Positions 1 to 6,323 of a stretch of 10,185 bases of DNA are shown here, one piece after another. Source of the DNA: Rickettsiales bacterium (GTDB lineage Bacteria; Pseudomonadota; Alphaproteobacteria; Rs-D84); assembly GCA_031259745.1 (NCBI GenBank), contig JAIRLB010000082.1, positions 1 through 10,185 on the forward strand, written 5' to 3'. The position numbers were made by a program, and so were the translations under genes. Position 1 is the first letter of the stretch, and each line of letters opens with the position of its first letter. The notes under the pieces are model-generated. The model made no database searches. It had not been told where the DNA came from and saw only the letters and a list, made by a program, of their open reading frames with translations.

Positions 1-1594
1 TTATCATTTTACGGCGCAGCGCGTCGTCAGGATAAGCCCCTGTTTTTGCCTTGAACTCGTTTATCTGACGGACGGCGTTTCTCTTAATTAAAGACGCCTG
101 ATACGGGTTTGCTACAACCCCGCGCTTTTTCGCGAATATGCCCGCATCTTCCAAGTCTTTCTCAATATCTATTCCGGCTTGCTTCATTCTTATCGATTCT
201 GCTTTGTATTTGGATGCGTCTCGCATGGCGGTCAGGACTGTCATTCTTCCTTTGGATGTCAAATCGCCGACGCGCGGATCATCTGCCGTAACCGTTCCAT
301 CACTTATTCCTGCCAACAATTCCACTACTTTTGGCGTTTCATCTAACGCATCATTATTTGCCTTTATTGTTTGTTTTACCAACTCAGCAGCATCCGGCGA
401 CAACAGCAAATCAGCCGCTGCTTCAATCGATATATTTCCGCTGGCATCATAAACCGGCTCGCCTTTCAGGCTATTTATTAGTTTTTGCCCGGCAATGCGA
501 TTATTTTGCGCCGACAAATCTATTGTCAGTTGTCTGGCCGACTCTGGGTCTATGTTTGCCAATTCCTTTATGGCAGATTCCTGCTCTTGCATATTTGTCG
601 CGTCAATCACGCGCCCCGTCAGCTCGGCTTTTTGAACTGCGAATGTCTCTGCTCGTTCTTTGTCCACTCTTCCTCGTTCGGCGGACGCTTTATTTAAGAT
701 TTCATATTTCTTATTTTCAATCAGCTCTTTATCCTTAATTCCAAATATATTGATGATATTTTCATCTGAAATTTCAGATATATCTCCGGCTATCGCCTTT
801 TGCGTCTGCTGATCCGTATAGGCTTTCTGTATCGCATCGATAATCCTTGTCTTGTTTTTACTGTCCAGCAAAGAGGATATTTTTAGATTTGCAAAGCGTT
901 CGTACGCCCCCACGGCATCGGTCGTTATTTTGTTTTCCACATACGCGGCGGCGGCGGCATCCAATTTTTTTGCGGCGACTGCTCGCACATAAGATTCATC
1001 CTGCCCAATATTTTGGCTGCGCGTTATTCTATGTACTTCGGAAATGCCAAAATCCAAATCTTCTTCCACCACTGCGTTTGAAATATATCCGGCTGCCTTA
1101 ATATTTGCGGCTTCATAAGTTTTTGTCCGATAATCGTCATATTCGCGCGCCTCATACGCATTCAGATTGGTCATATAGTTTGACTTGTATCCGGCGATTC
1201 GTTTCTTAAATTCTTTCTGCGCGTACGGATCGTTTATGACCACCATGCCGTCGCGGCCCCCGCCGCCCAGCATTTTTGCCGTGTATTTATCCAAATCTTT
1301 TGCAAGAAAGCGGTTATAAAGGTCGTTCGCGTCGCGCCCTTTGTATTTTGTTTGCAGGTTATGCATGGCGTTCTGCGCATGATTCTGCCATTGAAGCATG
1401 GCGTCCTCTAAACGGGAATCGGCCTGATCTTTCAAAATCGTCAGGGCTTCCTTGCTAACCGCATCCTTTGTCTCATTAATCATCTTGAATGTGGAATCAT
1501 CAAAGAAGTTAGGCATCGCCGCGCTACTGCCTTGACGCAGCACAGGTTGCGTTCCTTCAAGATTCGGAGAACTTGGTATTTTTATTCCCGCCAT
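1..1594 (-). CDS. Large internal virion protein, gp15-like (partial, N-terminal 531 residues)
   Basis: An open frame starts at the ATG at 1594-1592 and runs without a stop to the window edge, so the C-terminus is missing. It begins MAGIKIPSSPN. The visible 531 residues are soluble, rich in Ala, Lys, Glu, Asp and Asn, apparently almost all helical, with no signal peptide or clear membrane segment. Only one base separates the start from the TAA of the gene before it, and the ribosome site is weak (CAGG), so translational coupling is likely. I recognise no enzymatic motif. The assignment rests on position: directly after gp13-like and gp14-like genes, where T7 has gene 15, whose product (about 750 residues) forms part of the internal core and is ejected to help carry DNA across the periplasm. 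Length and helical make-up fit. A fused enzyme domain beyond the edge, such as a transglycosylase, cannot be excluded. Confidence 0.72.
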   Translation of the reverse strand, partial: MAGIKIPSSPNLEGTQPVLRQGSSAAMPNFFDDSTFKMINETKDAVSKEALTILKDQADSRLEDAMLQWQNHAQNAMHNLQTKYKGRDANDLYNRFLAKDLDKYTAKMLGGGGRDGMVVINDPYAQKEFKKRIAGYKSNYMTNLNAYEAREYDDYRTKTYEAANIKAAGYISNAVVEEDLDFGISEVHRITRSQNIGQDESYVRAVAAKKLDAAAAAYVENKITTDAVGAYERFANLKISSLLDSKNKTRIIDAIQKAYTDQQTQKAIAGDISEISDENIINIFGIKDKELIENKKYEILNKASAERGRVDKERAETFAVQKAELTGRVIDATNMQEQESAIKELANIDPESARQLTIDLSAQNNRIAGQKLINSLKGEPVYDASGNISIEAAADLLLSPDAAELVKQTIKANNDALDETPKVVELLAGISDGTVTADDPRVGDLTSKGRMTVLTAMRDASKYKAESIRMKQAGIDIEKDLEDAGIFAKKRGVVANPYQASLIKRNAVRQINEFKAKTGAYPDDALRRKMI

Positions 1595-1595
1595 T

Positions 1596-2390
1596 TTAGC
1601 TGCCTGCTGTTATATTTGGTGTTTTATTGAAAGATTCGGCAAAAGAAAAAGCCGCTGATGACAGATGAGCAAATGATCCAACCAATCCAAGGATATATTT
1701 GTTTTTGGCGGCCTTTTCCGATGATGCCGCCATTGCATGCGCCATCCCCGCTTCTGCTTTTGCATATCCGGCTTGGCGCATCAATTCGACCCCCTGCAAT
1801 TCGGCAACCAGCGTCTTTGCCGCCATGTTGCTTTCAACAATGTAATTTGTTTTGTCTAGTATTCGCGCGTTTGTCCCGACGTTCACGGCGAATCCATTTC
1901 TGGCCATAGCTATTTTTTGATTCGCAATTGTTTCCCGCCCTTGCATACGCAGCGCATTGTTTGCGGATGCGGCCGCTCGGTCTATCTCTTTTATATTAGC
2001 TATCATTGCATCGGCATTTTTTTCCTTTACGAATGCAGAAAATTTGTATTGCTCGCTGGCCGTCATTCCCGCTGCGTACGCCGATACTCCGTTTATATAA
2101 CTCGTCGCCGCCTTTGATATCCCTTCAACCACATCTTTGTTAAAATGCGCAGACACCCATTCAATGGTTGAATCGAATACGCTGTTTGTGTCAGATACTT
2201 CTCCTTTGGAACCAGGGGTTGAAACCGCTTCTTTTGATGTTGTCTGCGCAGGCAATGCGGTTGGCTGAACCAGATAGTCGGTTGCTGCGCTTTCCTGATA
2301 CCAGAATGATGATGGCACGGGCGAACTGCCGCCCCAATCGGGCGACATTTGTGGCGACAGACCAACTAATGCCAAATAATCAGTAGCCAT
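1596..2390 (-). CDS. Internal virion protein, gp14-like (DNA ejection protein)
   Basis: 264 residues. The first 70 or so are Ser/Pro/Thr-rich and probably disordered, with the pentapeptide ATDYL at residues 2-6 and again at 36-40. Residues 85-228 form long Ala-rich amphipathic helices rich in Asn, Met and Gln, including the stretch QGRETIANQKIAMARNGFAV (150-169), which resembles the gp14-type internal virion proteins of podoviruses. Residues 232-250 (YILGLVGSFAHLSSAAFSF) are hydrophobic and could enter a membrane. In T7 the smaller gp14 (196 residues) is ejected first and forms the outer-membrane channel; the same role is inferred here from position and composition. The start overlaps the end of the gp13-like gene by 11 bases, and an AAGG lies about 10 bases upstream of the ATG. 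The family call is a recognised resemblance plus synteny, not a motif-level proof. Confidence 0.75.
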   Translation of the reverse strand: MATDYLALVGLSPQMSPDWGGSSPVPSSFWYQESAATDYLVQPTALPAQTTSKEAVSTPGSKGEVSDTNSVFDSTIEWVSAHFNKDVVEGISKAATSYINGVSAYAAGMTASEQYKFSAFVKEKNADAMIANIKEIDRAAASANNALRMQGRETIANQKIAMARNGFAVNVGTNARILDKTNYIVESNMAAKTLVAELQGVELMRQAGYAKAEAGMAHAMAASSEKAAKNKYILGLVGSFAHLSSAAFSFAESFNKTPNITAGS

Positions 2391-2805
2391 ATTCCAAAAC
2401 CTTGTATTTCTGAGTCTCTTTTATAGGCGCGAACCCGCACATCGCGTACAGCCTTATCCCCTGTCTATTACAGTTAAATATTTTGCTTCGTATTGTTTCG
2501 CCTTTCATTTTGGAAAAAAACTCTTCCATTGCCTTCGTGCATTCGTCTTTCGCGCTGTTAAAAATTCCCGTTGTCCATATCGCGGCGTTTTTGCTTCCGT
2601 CTTCCGCCGAGGTCAGCATAATCATTGCATACGGATATTTCCCGTCGTCCGCTATAAAAAAGCCATCGGACTTCTGCGCGGCATTCTGAATATCGGATAG
2701 CGTGATCTGTCCGAACATCATTTTTATATCCAGGATGCTCTGTATTGATAAATGATCATATATGCGCCCGATATCGGACATATTTCCGTTTCTAATTTTT
2801 ATCAT
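2380..2805 (-). CDS. gp13-like internal virion protein with degenerate GNAT acetyltransferase fold
   Basis: 141 residues, close to the 138 of T7 gp13. The pattern is that of a GNAT fold: an N-terminal strand and helices (MIKIRNGNMSDIGRIYDHLS), a central strand pair around residues 48-65 (GFFIADD, then YAMIMLTSAE), a long helix (85-100), and a final block NRQGIRLYAMCGFAPIKE (113-130) that looks like the GNAT 'N..a..lY...GF' region. The acetyl-CoA loop expected before the long helix (Q/R-x-x-G-x-G/A) is missing; the sequence there is TTGIFNSAKDEC. Enzyme activity is therefore doubtful. T7 gp13 and its relatives (the DUF2833 group) are GNAT-like proteins needed for assembling the internal virion proteins. 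The ATG lies 14 bases inside the end of tail tubular B, after a G-rich stretch (GGGGGTGA), and the frame ends in TGA overlapping the gp14-like gene. Confidence 0.8.
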   Translation of the reverse strand: MIKIRNGNMSDIGRIYDHLSIQSILDIKMMFGQITLSDIQNAAQKSDGFFIADDGKYPYAMIMLTSAEDGSKNAAIWTTGIFNSAKDECTKAMEEFFSKMKGETIRSKIFNCNRQGIRLYAMCGFAPIKETQKYKVLEYGY

Positions 2806-4885
2806 TGAATGTCACCCCCAGTGTTATGCTGTAAATTGACGCCGGATACGGCTCCCTTTGCAATATCGTTATTGTGGAATCCCATTTAGGCTCGCTCAGC
2901 AGATTGTTCAGATTTTGCTGTCCCTCTTTCAGAGATGCCTCATATCCGTAATCCCCTTGATATTCGGCGCACGTGATCTTAAATTCATTTTTTATCGTTT
3001 TATATGATAATCCGCGCGACGGCCCGAACCTGATGATCGCGCTGTTTATGATTTTTTTTCTGCCTATCGTGCTGTTTCCATTGCTGTCGGCAAATTCAAG
3101 CGGGATTGTTTCCGCCTCGCCGTAATAAGGCAATCCAATTCGCACATTTCCCGTTAATGGCATTGTCTCGGTATCTCCGACTTGCAGATTTCCATCAGAA
3201 TCCACACGCAGAAATTTAACATTTCCTTTTCCTTCTATGTCATAATCGCCATAATGCTCGTCATTTGCCATGTCGTATACAACAACATCCTGATTTGCAA
3301 GCATCGATAATCCCGTTATAAGGTTTCCGTTTGCTGTCGGATTTGGTTTTTCAATTACACAATCAAGATAAAACGGATTATCTCTCTTGAATGCCTTTTC
3401 AAGAAACACTCCGTTCGGGTTTTCGGTCACCAGATATAAATCGTCTTCTCCTGGCCGATTTATTACCAAAATATCACGCACAGGGCGCGTTTTTACCCGC
3501 CACCAGCCGTATATATTCTGTTCGCGCAGATACGTCAATCCATATAATTCTTTGTTCTCAAACAATACGTATAATGTACGCACAGGGTAATCCTTGAACG
3601 CTATGCGCTTGATCGATATATTTTTAATAAGACCGCGTATCAGCAGCGTTAAATCAACTCCGTCATATCCGTTTTTCTCAATCGTATAAACAAAATCAAA
3701 AATTTTCTTATTGCTAGAATTGGTATATATTACAGACGATCTGGCAGATACCGGACTGACGGTTTTAGAAAAACTATCGAATATCGATATATCTTCCAAA
3801 GTCAAATCCCCGAAACCTGTTATAGGGCTTATTGTATAGCTTGTTGAAAACAATAATTGCAATCCGGCATACACTTTGCACCAGCCGTCATAATGTGAAA
3901 TCGGAATTTCCTGATACCCTGCCTCATCGTCGTTTCGCAATTCGGAATATGCCAATGAATCAGTATTGCCGACAGGAGTATAAACTACTTGAACCTTATC
4001 ATCATTAAGCGTCATAAAAACACGCTGCCCATAATCGGCTATGGAATTAACTTTTAATATGCTTCCATCGTCTTCCACATACGGCGGCTTTACCAAGATA
4101 GTTTTTGACATATCTACGCTTTCTGAATCGCTGTCTTTATATGTATAGGTCGTTGTTCCCGATATCATTTTTATGGATGTCAAGAAGAAATCTTTACCCT
4201 GGTATCTTTTGTAGATAAAAATTCGTTGATCGGTCACAACCGCCGATGCAGGAATGTTGATGGTTATGGTTATTGCCTGCTGCGACAAGTCGGCGTTTGC
4301 AGTAATATCTGCCCCCGCATGAGCTATCGTTTCATGTTCTTTATCGGCAGCAATGGAAAACGTATAGTGATATAACGTTGGAACATAGGGGCTCGGCTGC
4401 GAAGCTGCCGATAGGGATATGGTTGCACCGTTTGGAATAAAATCTGCAAATTTCTCAATTCTGGCACCGAGAGTTGAATCGTTTGTTTTTATAACGCTGC
4501 ACAATTTCATTGTTCCGTCATAAAAATATAGGCGCCGTTTTAATTCAGTTGTTTCTAACTTATCAATATCCGGGGATATTTCAGACGGATAGCTTAATTC
4601 AACCCAATCCGCGCTATTTAGATAGTTTATTCCTGATTCCGCATAAAATACCGGCATATCGTCAATCGATGATAAGACGAATTTGTCTTGCCATTCTGTT
4701 GGAATTTTTACAATAAACTCAGTTCCGGGACGAAATTCCAAACCGCCCGCCTCGCGTATAAAAAAGTTATCGCATTTGCGAAGCCCTGTTTTTACTTTTC
4801 CAAAATCATTCCGGCTATATAATTCAGGAGCGACCAACCCGCCTGTAAAATTGCTCTGAGTATAATTGATCTGATACTGCGCCAT
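2792..4885 (-). CDS. Tail tubular protein B, gp12-like (tail nozzle)
   Basis: 697 residues; T7 gp12 has 794. The N-terminus carries the family signature: FTGGLVAPELYSRNDFGKV (13-31), then CDNFFIREAGGLEFRPGTEF (38-57), that is, an F-GG-x5-L-x2-R-x-D block followed by NF-x5-GGLE-x-RPGTEF. This protein forms the distal part of the short tail tube, below the gp11-type ring, and closes it until ejection. Residues of about 168-258 look like a beta-rich insert of Ig or fibronectin III type (YHYTFSIAAD, ITITINIP, RIFIYKRYQGKDFFLTSIKM, TTTYTYKDSDS), followed by KPPY, as in related proteins. The remainder is beta-rich. Start ATG overlaps the TAA of the previous gene by one base (TAATG), with AAAGGA upstream. 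The stop is TAG. Family assignment is firm; the insert is inferred from its strand pattern. Confidence 0.93.
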   Translation of the reverse strand: MAQYQINYTQSNFTGGLVAPELYSRNDFGKVKTGLRKCDNFFIREAGGLEFRPGTEFIVKIPTEWQDKFVLSSIDDMPVFYAESGINYLNSADWVELSYPSEISPDIDKLETTELKRRLYFYDGTMKLCSVIKTNDSTLGARIEKFADFIPNGATISLSAASQPSPYVPTLYHYTFSIAADKEHETIAHAGADITANADLSQQAITITINIPASAVVTDQRIFIYKRYQGKDFFLTSIKMISGTTTYTYKDSDSESVDMSKTILVKPPYVEDDGSILKVNSIADYGQRVFMTLNDDKVQVVYTPVGNTDSLAYSELRNDDEAGYQEIPISHYDGWCKVYAGLQLLFSTSYTISPITGFGDLTLEDISIFDSFSKTVSPVSARSSVIYTNSSNKKIFDFVYTIEKNGYDGVDLTLLIRGLIKNISIKRIAFKDYPVRTLYVLFENKELYGLTYLREQNIYGWWRVKTRPVRDILVINRPGEDDLYLVTENPNGVFLEKAFKRDNPFYLDCVIEKPNPTANGNLITGLSMLANQDVVVYDMANDEHYGDYDIEGKGNVKFLRVDSDGNLQVGDTETMPLTGNVRIGLPYYGEAETIPLEFADSNGNSTIGRKKIINSAIIRFGPSRGLSYKTIKNEFKITCAEYQGDYGYEASLKEGQQNLNNLLSEPKWDSTITILQREPYPASIYSITLGVTFNDKN

Positions 4886-5505
4886 TATATATTCCTTTCA
4901 TCAGCGTATGACTGGCCATATATGGCGTTTTCCGGCTCGCTTTCGGCCGACAAACTGTTTATATCTGCATCGTCTTTATATTTTTTATACATCTGCATCA
5001 GCGTCTTATACTTTTCGGCCGAACCGCCATTTGCATTTGATACTTTTGCCGCGATTAAAAATTTCAGCGCGCTTCTGAATGTGGGGGTCAGCAAATCGTT
5101 TTCCGTCGGTTGCTGGATATAGACAATCAGCAATTTGTCTGATTTAGAGCGTATTTTCTTTTCGCCGGTATTCTTGTCCGCAAAAACCGAAGTAGTTGGC
5201 TCGCGCATATTTAGCTTGCGCGCAATATTGCTTCCGTACATGCCGATTAGATTCAGCGCGTCCGCAGGATATGCGAATATATAAAACCCATATTCGTTCT
5301 GCCCAGCTTCTACGAGCTCAGCATCACGCTCAACGGTTTTGAATGAACTTGGAAAATCAGAATATATTTCTTTAAGCGTTGAATCCCAAAATGTGCGCAA
5401 TAAATGCGCGGTCGGGCTATATTCGTCCAACGACGTGATATAATTATGCTGTCCGGCTTCCGCCAGCGCTTCATTGCAAATTTCGGCCACTATGCTATCT
5501 CGCAT
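4885..5505 (-). CDS. Tail tubular protein A, gp11-like (adaptor ring)
   Basis: 206 residues; T7 gp11 has 196. The N-terminal helices AEICNEALAEAGQHNYITSL (7-26) followed by SPTAHLLRTFWDSTLKEIYS (30-49) and DFPSSF match the family pattern: a conserved 'NeAL..aG...I.sl' segment, a second helix, then a 'hPW.F'-like end. The later segments YPADALNLIGMY, LLIVYIQQPTE and TFRSALKFLIAAKVSNANGG also fit. The protein forms the ring that joins the portal to the tail nozzle in podoviruses. The C-terminal 40 residues are polar and probably extended. The ATG at 5505-5503 has a good ribosome site (GAGGA, about 5 bases upstream). Unlike most genes here it follows a 66-base gap containing a hairpin. It is directly coupled to tail tubular B through a TAATG overlap. 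Confidence 0.93.
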   Translation of the reverse strand: MRDSIVAEICNEALAEAGQHNYITSLDEYSPTAHLLRTFWDSTLKEIYSDFPSSFKTVERDAELVEAGQNEYGFYIFAYPADALNLIGMYGSNIARKLNMREPTTSVFADKNTGEKKIRSKSDKLLIVYIQQPTENDLLTPTFRSALKFLIAAKVSNANGGSAEKYKTLMQMYKKYKDDADINSLSAESEPENAIYGQSYADERNI

Positions 5506-5519
5506 TGCATCCTCGCATT

Positions 5520-5550
5520 ACCTGCATATTCTGGCCGTGAATATACAGGC
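5520..5550 (-). other. RNA hairpin before the tail tubular A gene
   Basis: On the minus (message) strand the arm CCTGTATATTC (5549-5539) pairs with GAATATGCAGG (5531-5521) around the seven-base loop ACGGCCA. All 11 pairs form in the RNA, one as G-U; the plus-strand version has a C-A mismatch, so the structure suits the transcript. A further G-U pair (5550 with 5520) may close it. No U-run follows, so it is not a standard intrinsic terminator. It ends 6 bases before the GAGG ribosome site. Likely roles are RNA processing, transcript stabilisation or translation control. This is inference. Confidence 0.55.
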
Positions 5551-5571
5551 GTCTCTTATTTGCCGCCGGTA

Positions 5572-5910
5572 TTATTTTTCACCCAGTTCGGCATTTTTCT
5601 TTTCAATCAGTTCGATTATCTGTTTTTTTGTCAGATCTGCCGGCACTTCGATTTCTAAGGTTTTCGCCTTGGCAAGCAGTGCCTCTTTATTCATATACGC
5701 TAATGGTTTTTCTTTATTGTCATTCTTAACATCATCTGTTTTTGAGTTGCGACTTGATTCGCGGACTAAAATTTCAGCCGCATCCGAATCCATTGCCTCC
5801 CACAGAGATTCGTATAATTTATCTCCATCCTTTCCATAAACAACATCTTCTTGATTATAGATTCTGCCATTGAATTGAACATTGTCTTTTTTGCATCTAA
5901 ATTGAGCCAT
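5572..5910 (-). CDS. Small structural-region protein with C-terminal LEM/SAP/Rho_N-like domain, function unknown
   Basis: 112 residues in three parts. Residues 1-50 (MAQFRCKKDNVQFNGRIYNQ, then a mixed helix DGDKLYESLWEAMDSDAAEI) look like a short beta motif followed by a helix. Residues 51-70 are a charged, probably flexible linker (SSRNSKTDDVKNDNKEK). Residues 73-106 form a helix-extended-helix unit, MNKEALLAKAKTLEIEV followed by ADLTKKQIIELIEKK, of the LEM/HeH, SAP or Rho N-terminal type, a fold often used to contact DNA or RNA. Small proteins with such endings are common between capsid and tail genes of phages, but I know no proven role; a head-completion or minor capsid function is a guess from position. 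The ATG has a strong ribosome site (CGAGG, five A's, then ATG). It is the only gene here flanked on both sides by gaps, each with a hairpin. Confidence 0.8.
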   Translation of the reverse strand: MAQFRCKKDNVQFNGRIYNQEDVVYGKDGDKLYESLWEAMDSDAAEILVRESSRNSKTDDVKNDNKEKPLAYMNKEALLAKAKTLEIEVPADLTKKQIIELIEKKNAELGEK

Positions 5911-5929
5911 TTTTTCCTCGTTTCTTTAT

Positions 5930-5952
5930 GGGGCGGCTTGTACAGCCGCCCC
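5930..5952 (-). other. GC-rich hairpin between the cement gene and the LEM-like gene
   Basis: A perfect 9-base-pair stem: GGGGCGGCT (5952-5944 on the message strand) pairs with AGCCGCCCC (5938-5930) around the five-base loop GTACA. It begins 7 bases after the TAG of the cement gene. The bases that follow on the message strand are ATAAAGAAACGAGG, so there is no U-run and it is not a canonical intrinsic terminator. T7 has its late terminator in the matching place, just after the capsid gene; a partial terminator, an RNA processing site or a 3'-end stabiliser for the capsid message are all possible. Confidence 0.6.
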
Positions 5953-5959
5953 GTTTCGC

Positions 5960-6310
5960 CTAGTGATTGTCGGCATCTGCTCCGATCCATGCCTCGACCG
6001 CGCCGGCGACAAATCCGCCGGAACTCGCGGCCGTCGCCACGGCTTTGACATAACGCTTGTGCGCGGGCAGGATGAATCCGCCCTTGAATCCGCCAGCGGC
6101 TACCGTAACCGTAGTATTCGGAATGTCGGCAAACGTCGAATTATCCGCCGAATCTTGCAGCTTTACGGTTCCGGCACCGGCGGACACCCGAATATTCACG
6201 AACCCGTGAATATTATTGTGTTCGCCGTTGTTTGCCGCACCAAAGTCCAAAACATTACTGGTCAGCGAATCTACGGTGATAAGTTCCAGTTTTGCGTCTA
6301 TAATAGCCAT
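5960..6310 (-). CDS. Capsid cement (decoration) protein, Bbp16-like
   Basis: 116 residues, beta-rich with almost no helix. It begins MAIIDAKLELITVDSLTSNV and continues LDFGAAN; then come strands VNIRVSAGAGTVKLQDSADN (38-57), the segment NTTVTVAAGGFKGGFILPAH (65-84), a conserved-looking RYVKAVATAA and a final VAGAVEAWIG. This pattern (start with an acidic Leu strand, 'T.NV.DfGa', a paired-strand core, 'lP...RY.k...' and a late strand ending in V.a.i) is that of the Bbp16 family, the jellyroll proteins that bind the capsid outside in phage BPP-1 and stabilise it. Position just after the capsid gene agrees. A near-perfect ribosome site (AAAGGAGGT) lies 4 bases before the ATG and directly abuts the capsid stop, which would give high output matched to the capsid protein. 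Stop is TAG. Confidence 0.85.
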   Translation of the reverse strand: MAIIDAKLELITVDSLTSNVLDFGAANNGEHNNIHGFVNIRVSAGAGTVKLQDSADNSTFADIPNTTVTVAAGGFKGGFILPAHKRYVKAVATAASSGGFVAGAVEAWIGADADNH

Positions 6311-6314
6311 ATCG

Positions 6315-6323
6315 ACCTCCTTT
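6315..6323 (-). promoter_or_regulatory. Near-perfect ribosome binding site of the cement gene
   Basis: The message strand reads AAAGGAGGT followed by CGAT and the ATG. It covers almost the whole anti-Shine-Dalgarno complement and starts right after the capsid TAA. It is the strongest site in the window. Confidence 0.85.

Noticed and set aside
138..738. Overlapping plus-strand frames of 104 and 135 codons
   Set aside because: They lie opposite the gp15-like gene, overlap each other, and have compositions of shadow frames.
940..965. GCGGCGGCGG-type short repeat
   Set aside because: It simply encodes an alanine run in a helical part of the gp15-like protein, in frame and without further repeats.
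2093..2365. 90-codon minus-strand frame inside the gp14-like gene
   Set aside because: Same strand but another frame, His/Arg/Gln-rich product with no domain, and it is nested wholly in a better supported gene.
5506..5571. Sigma-70 type promoter in the gap before tail tubular A (TATATT)
   Set aside because: The AT-rich hexamer is part of the hairpin arm, and no matching -35 element is present at the right distance.
5930..5952. Intrinsic transcription terminator
   Set aside because: The stem is strong but the bases after it on the message strand are A-rich and contain no U-run; the plus-strand side has only GTTTCG. Kept as a hairpin of unknown role.
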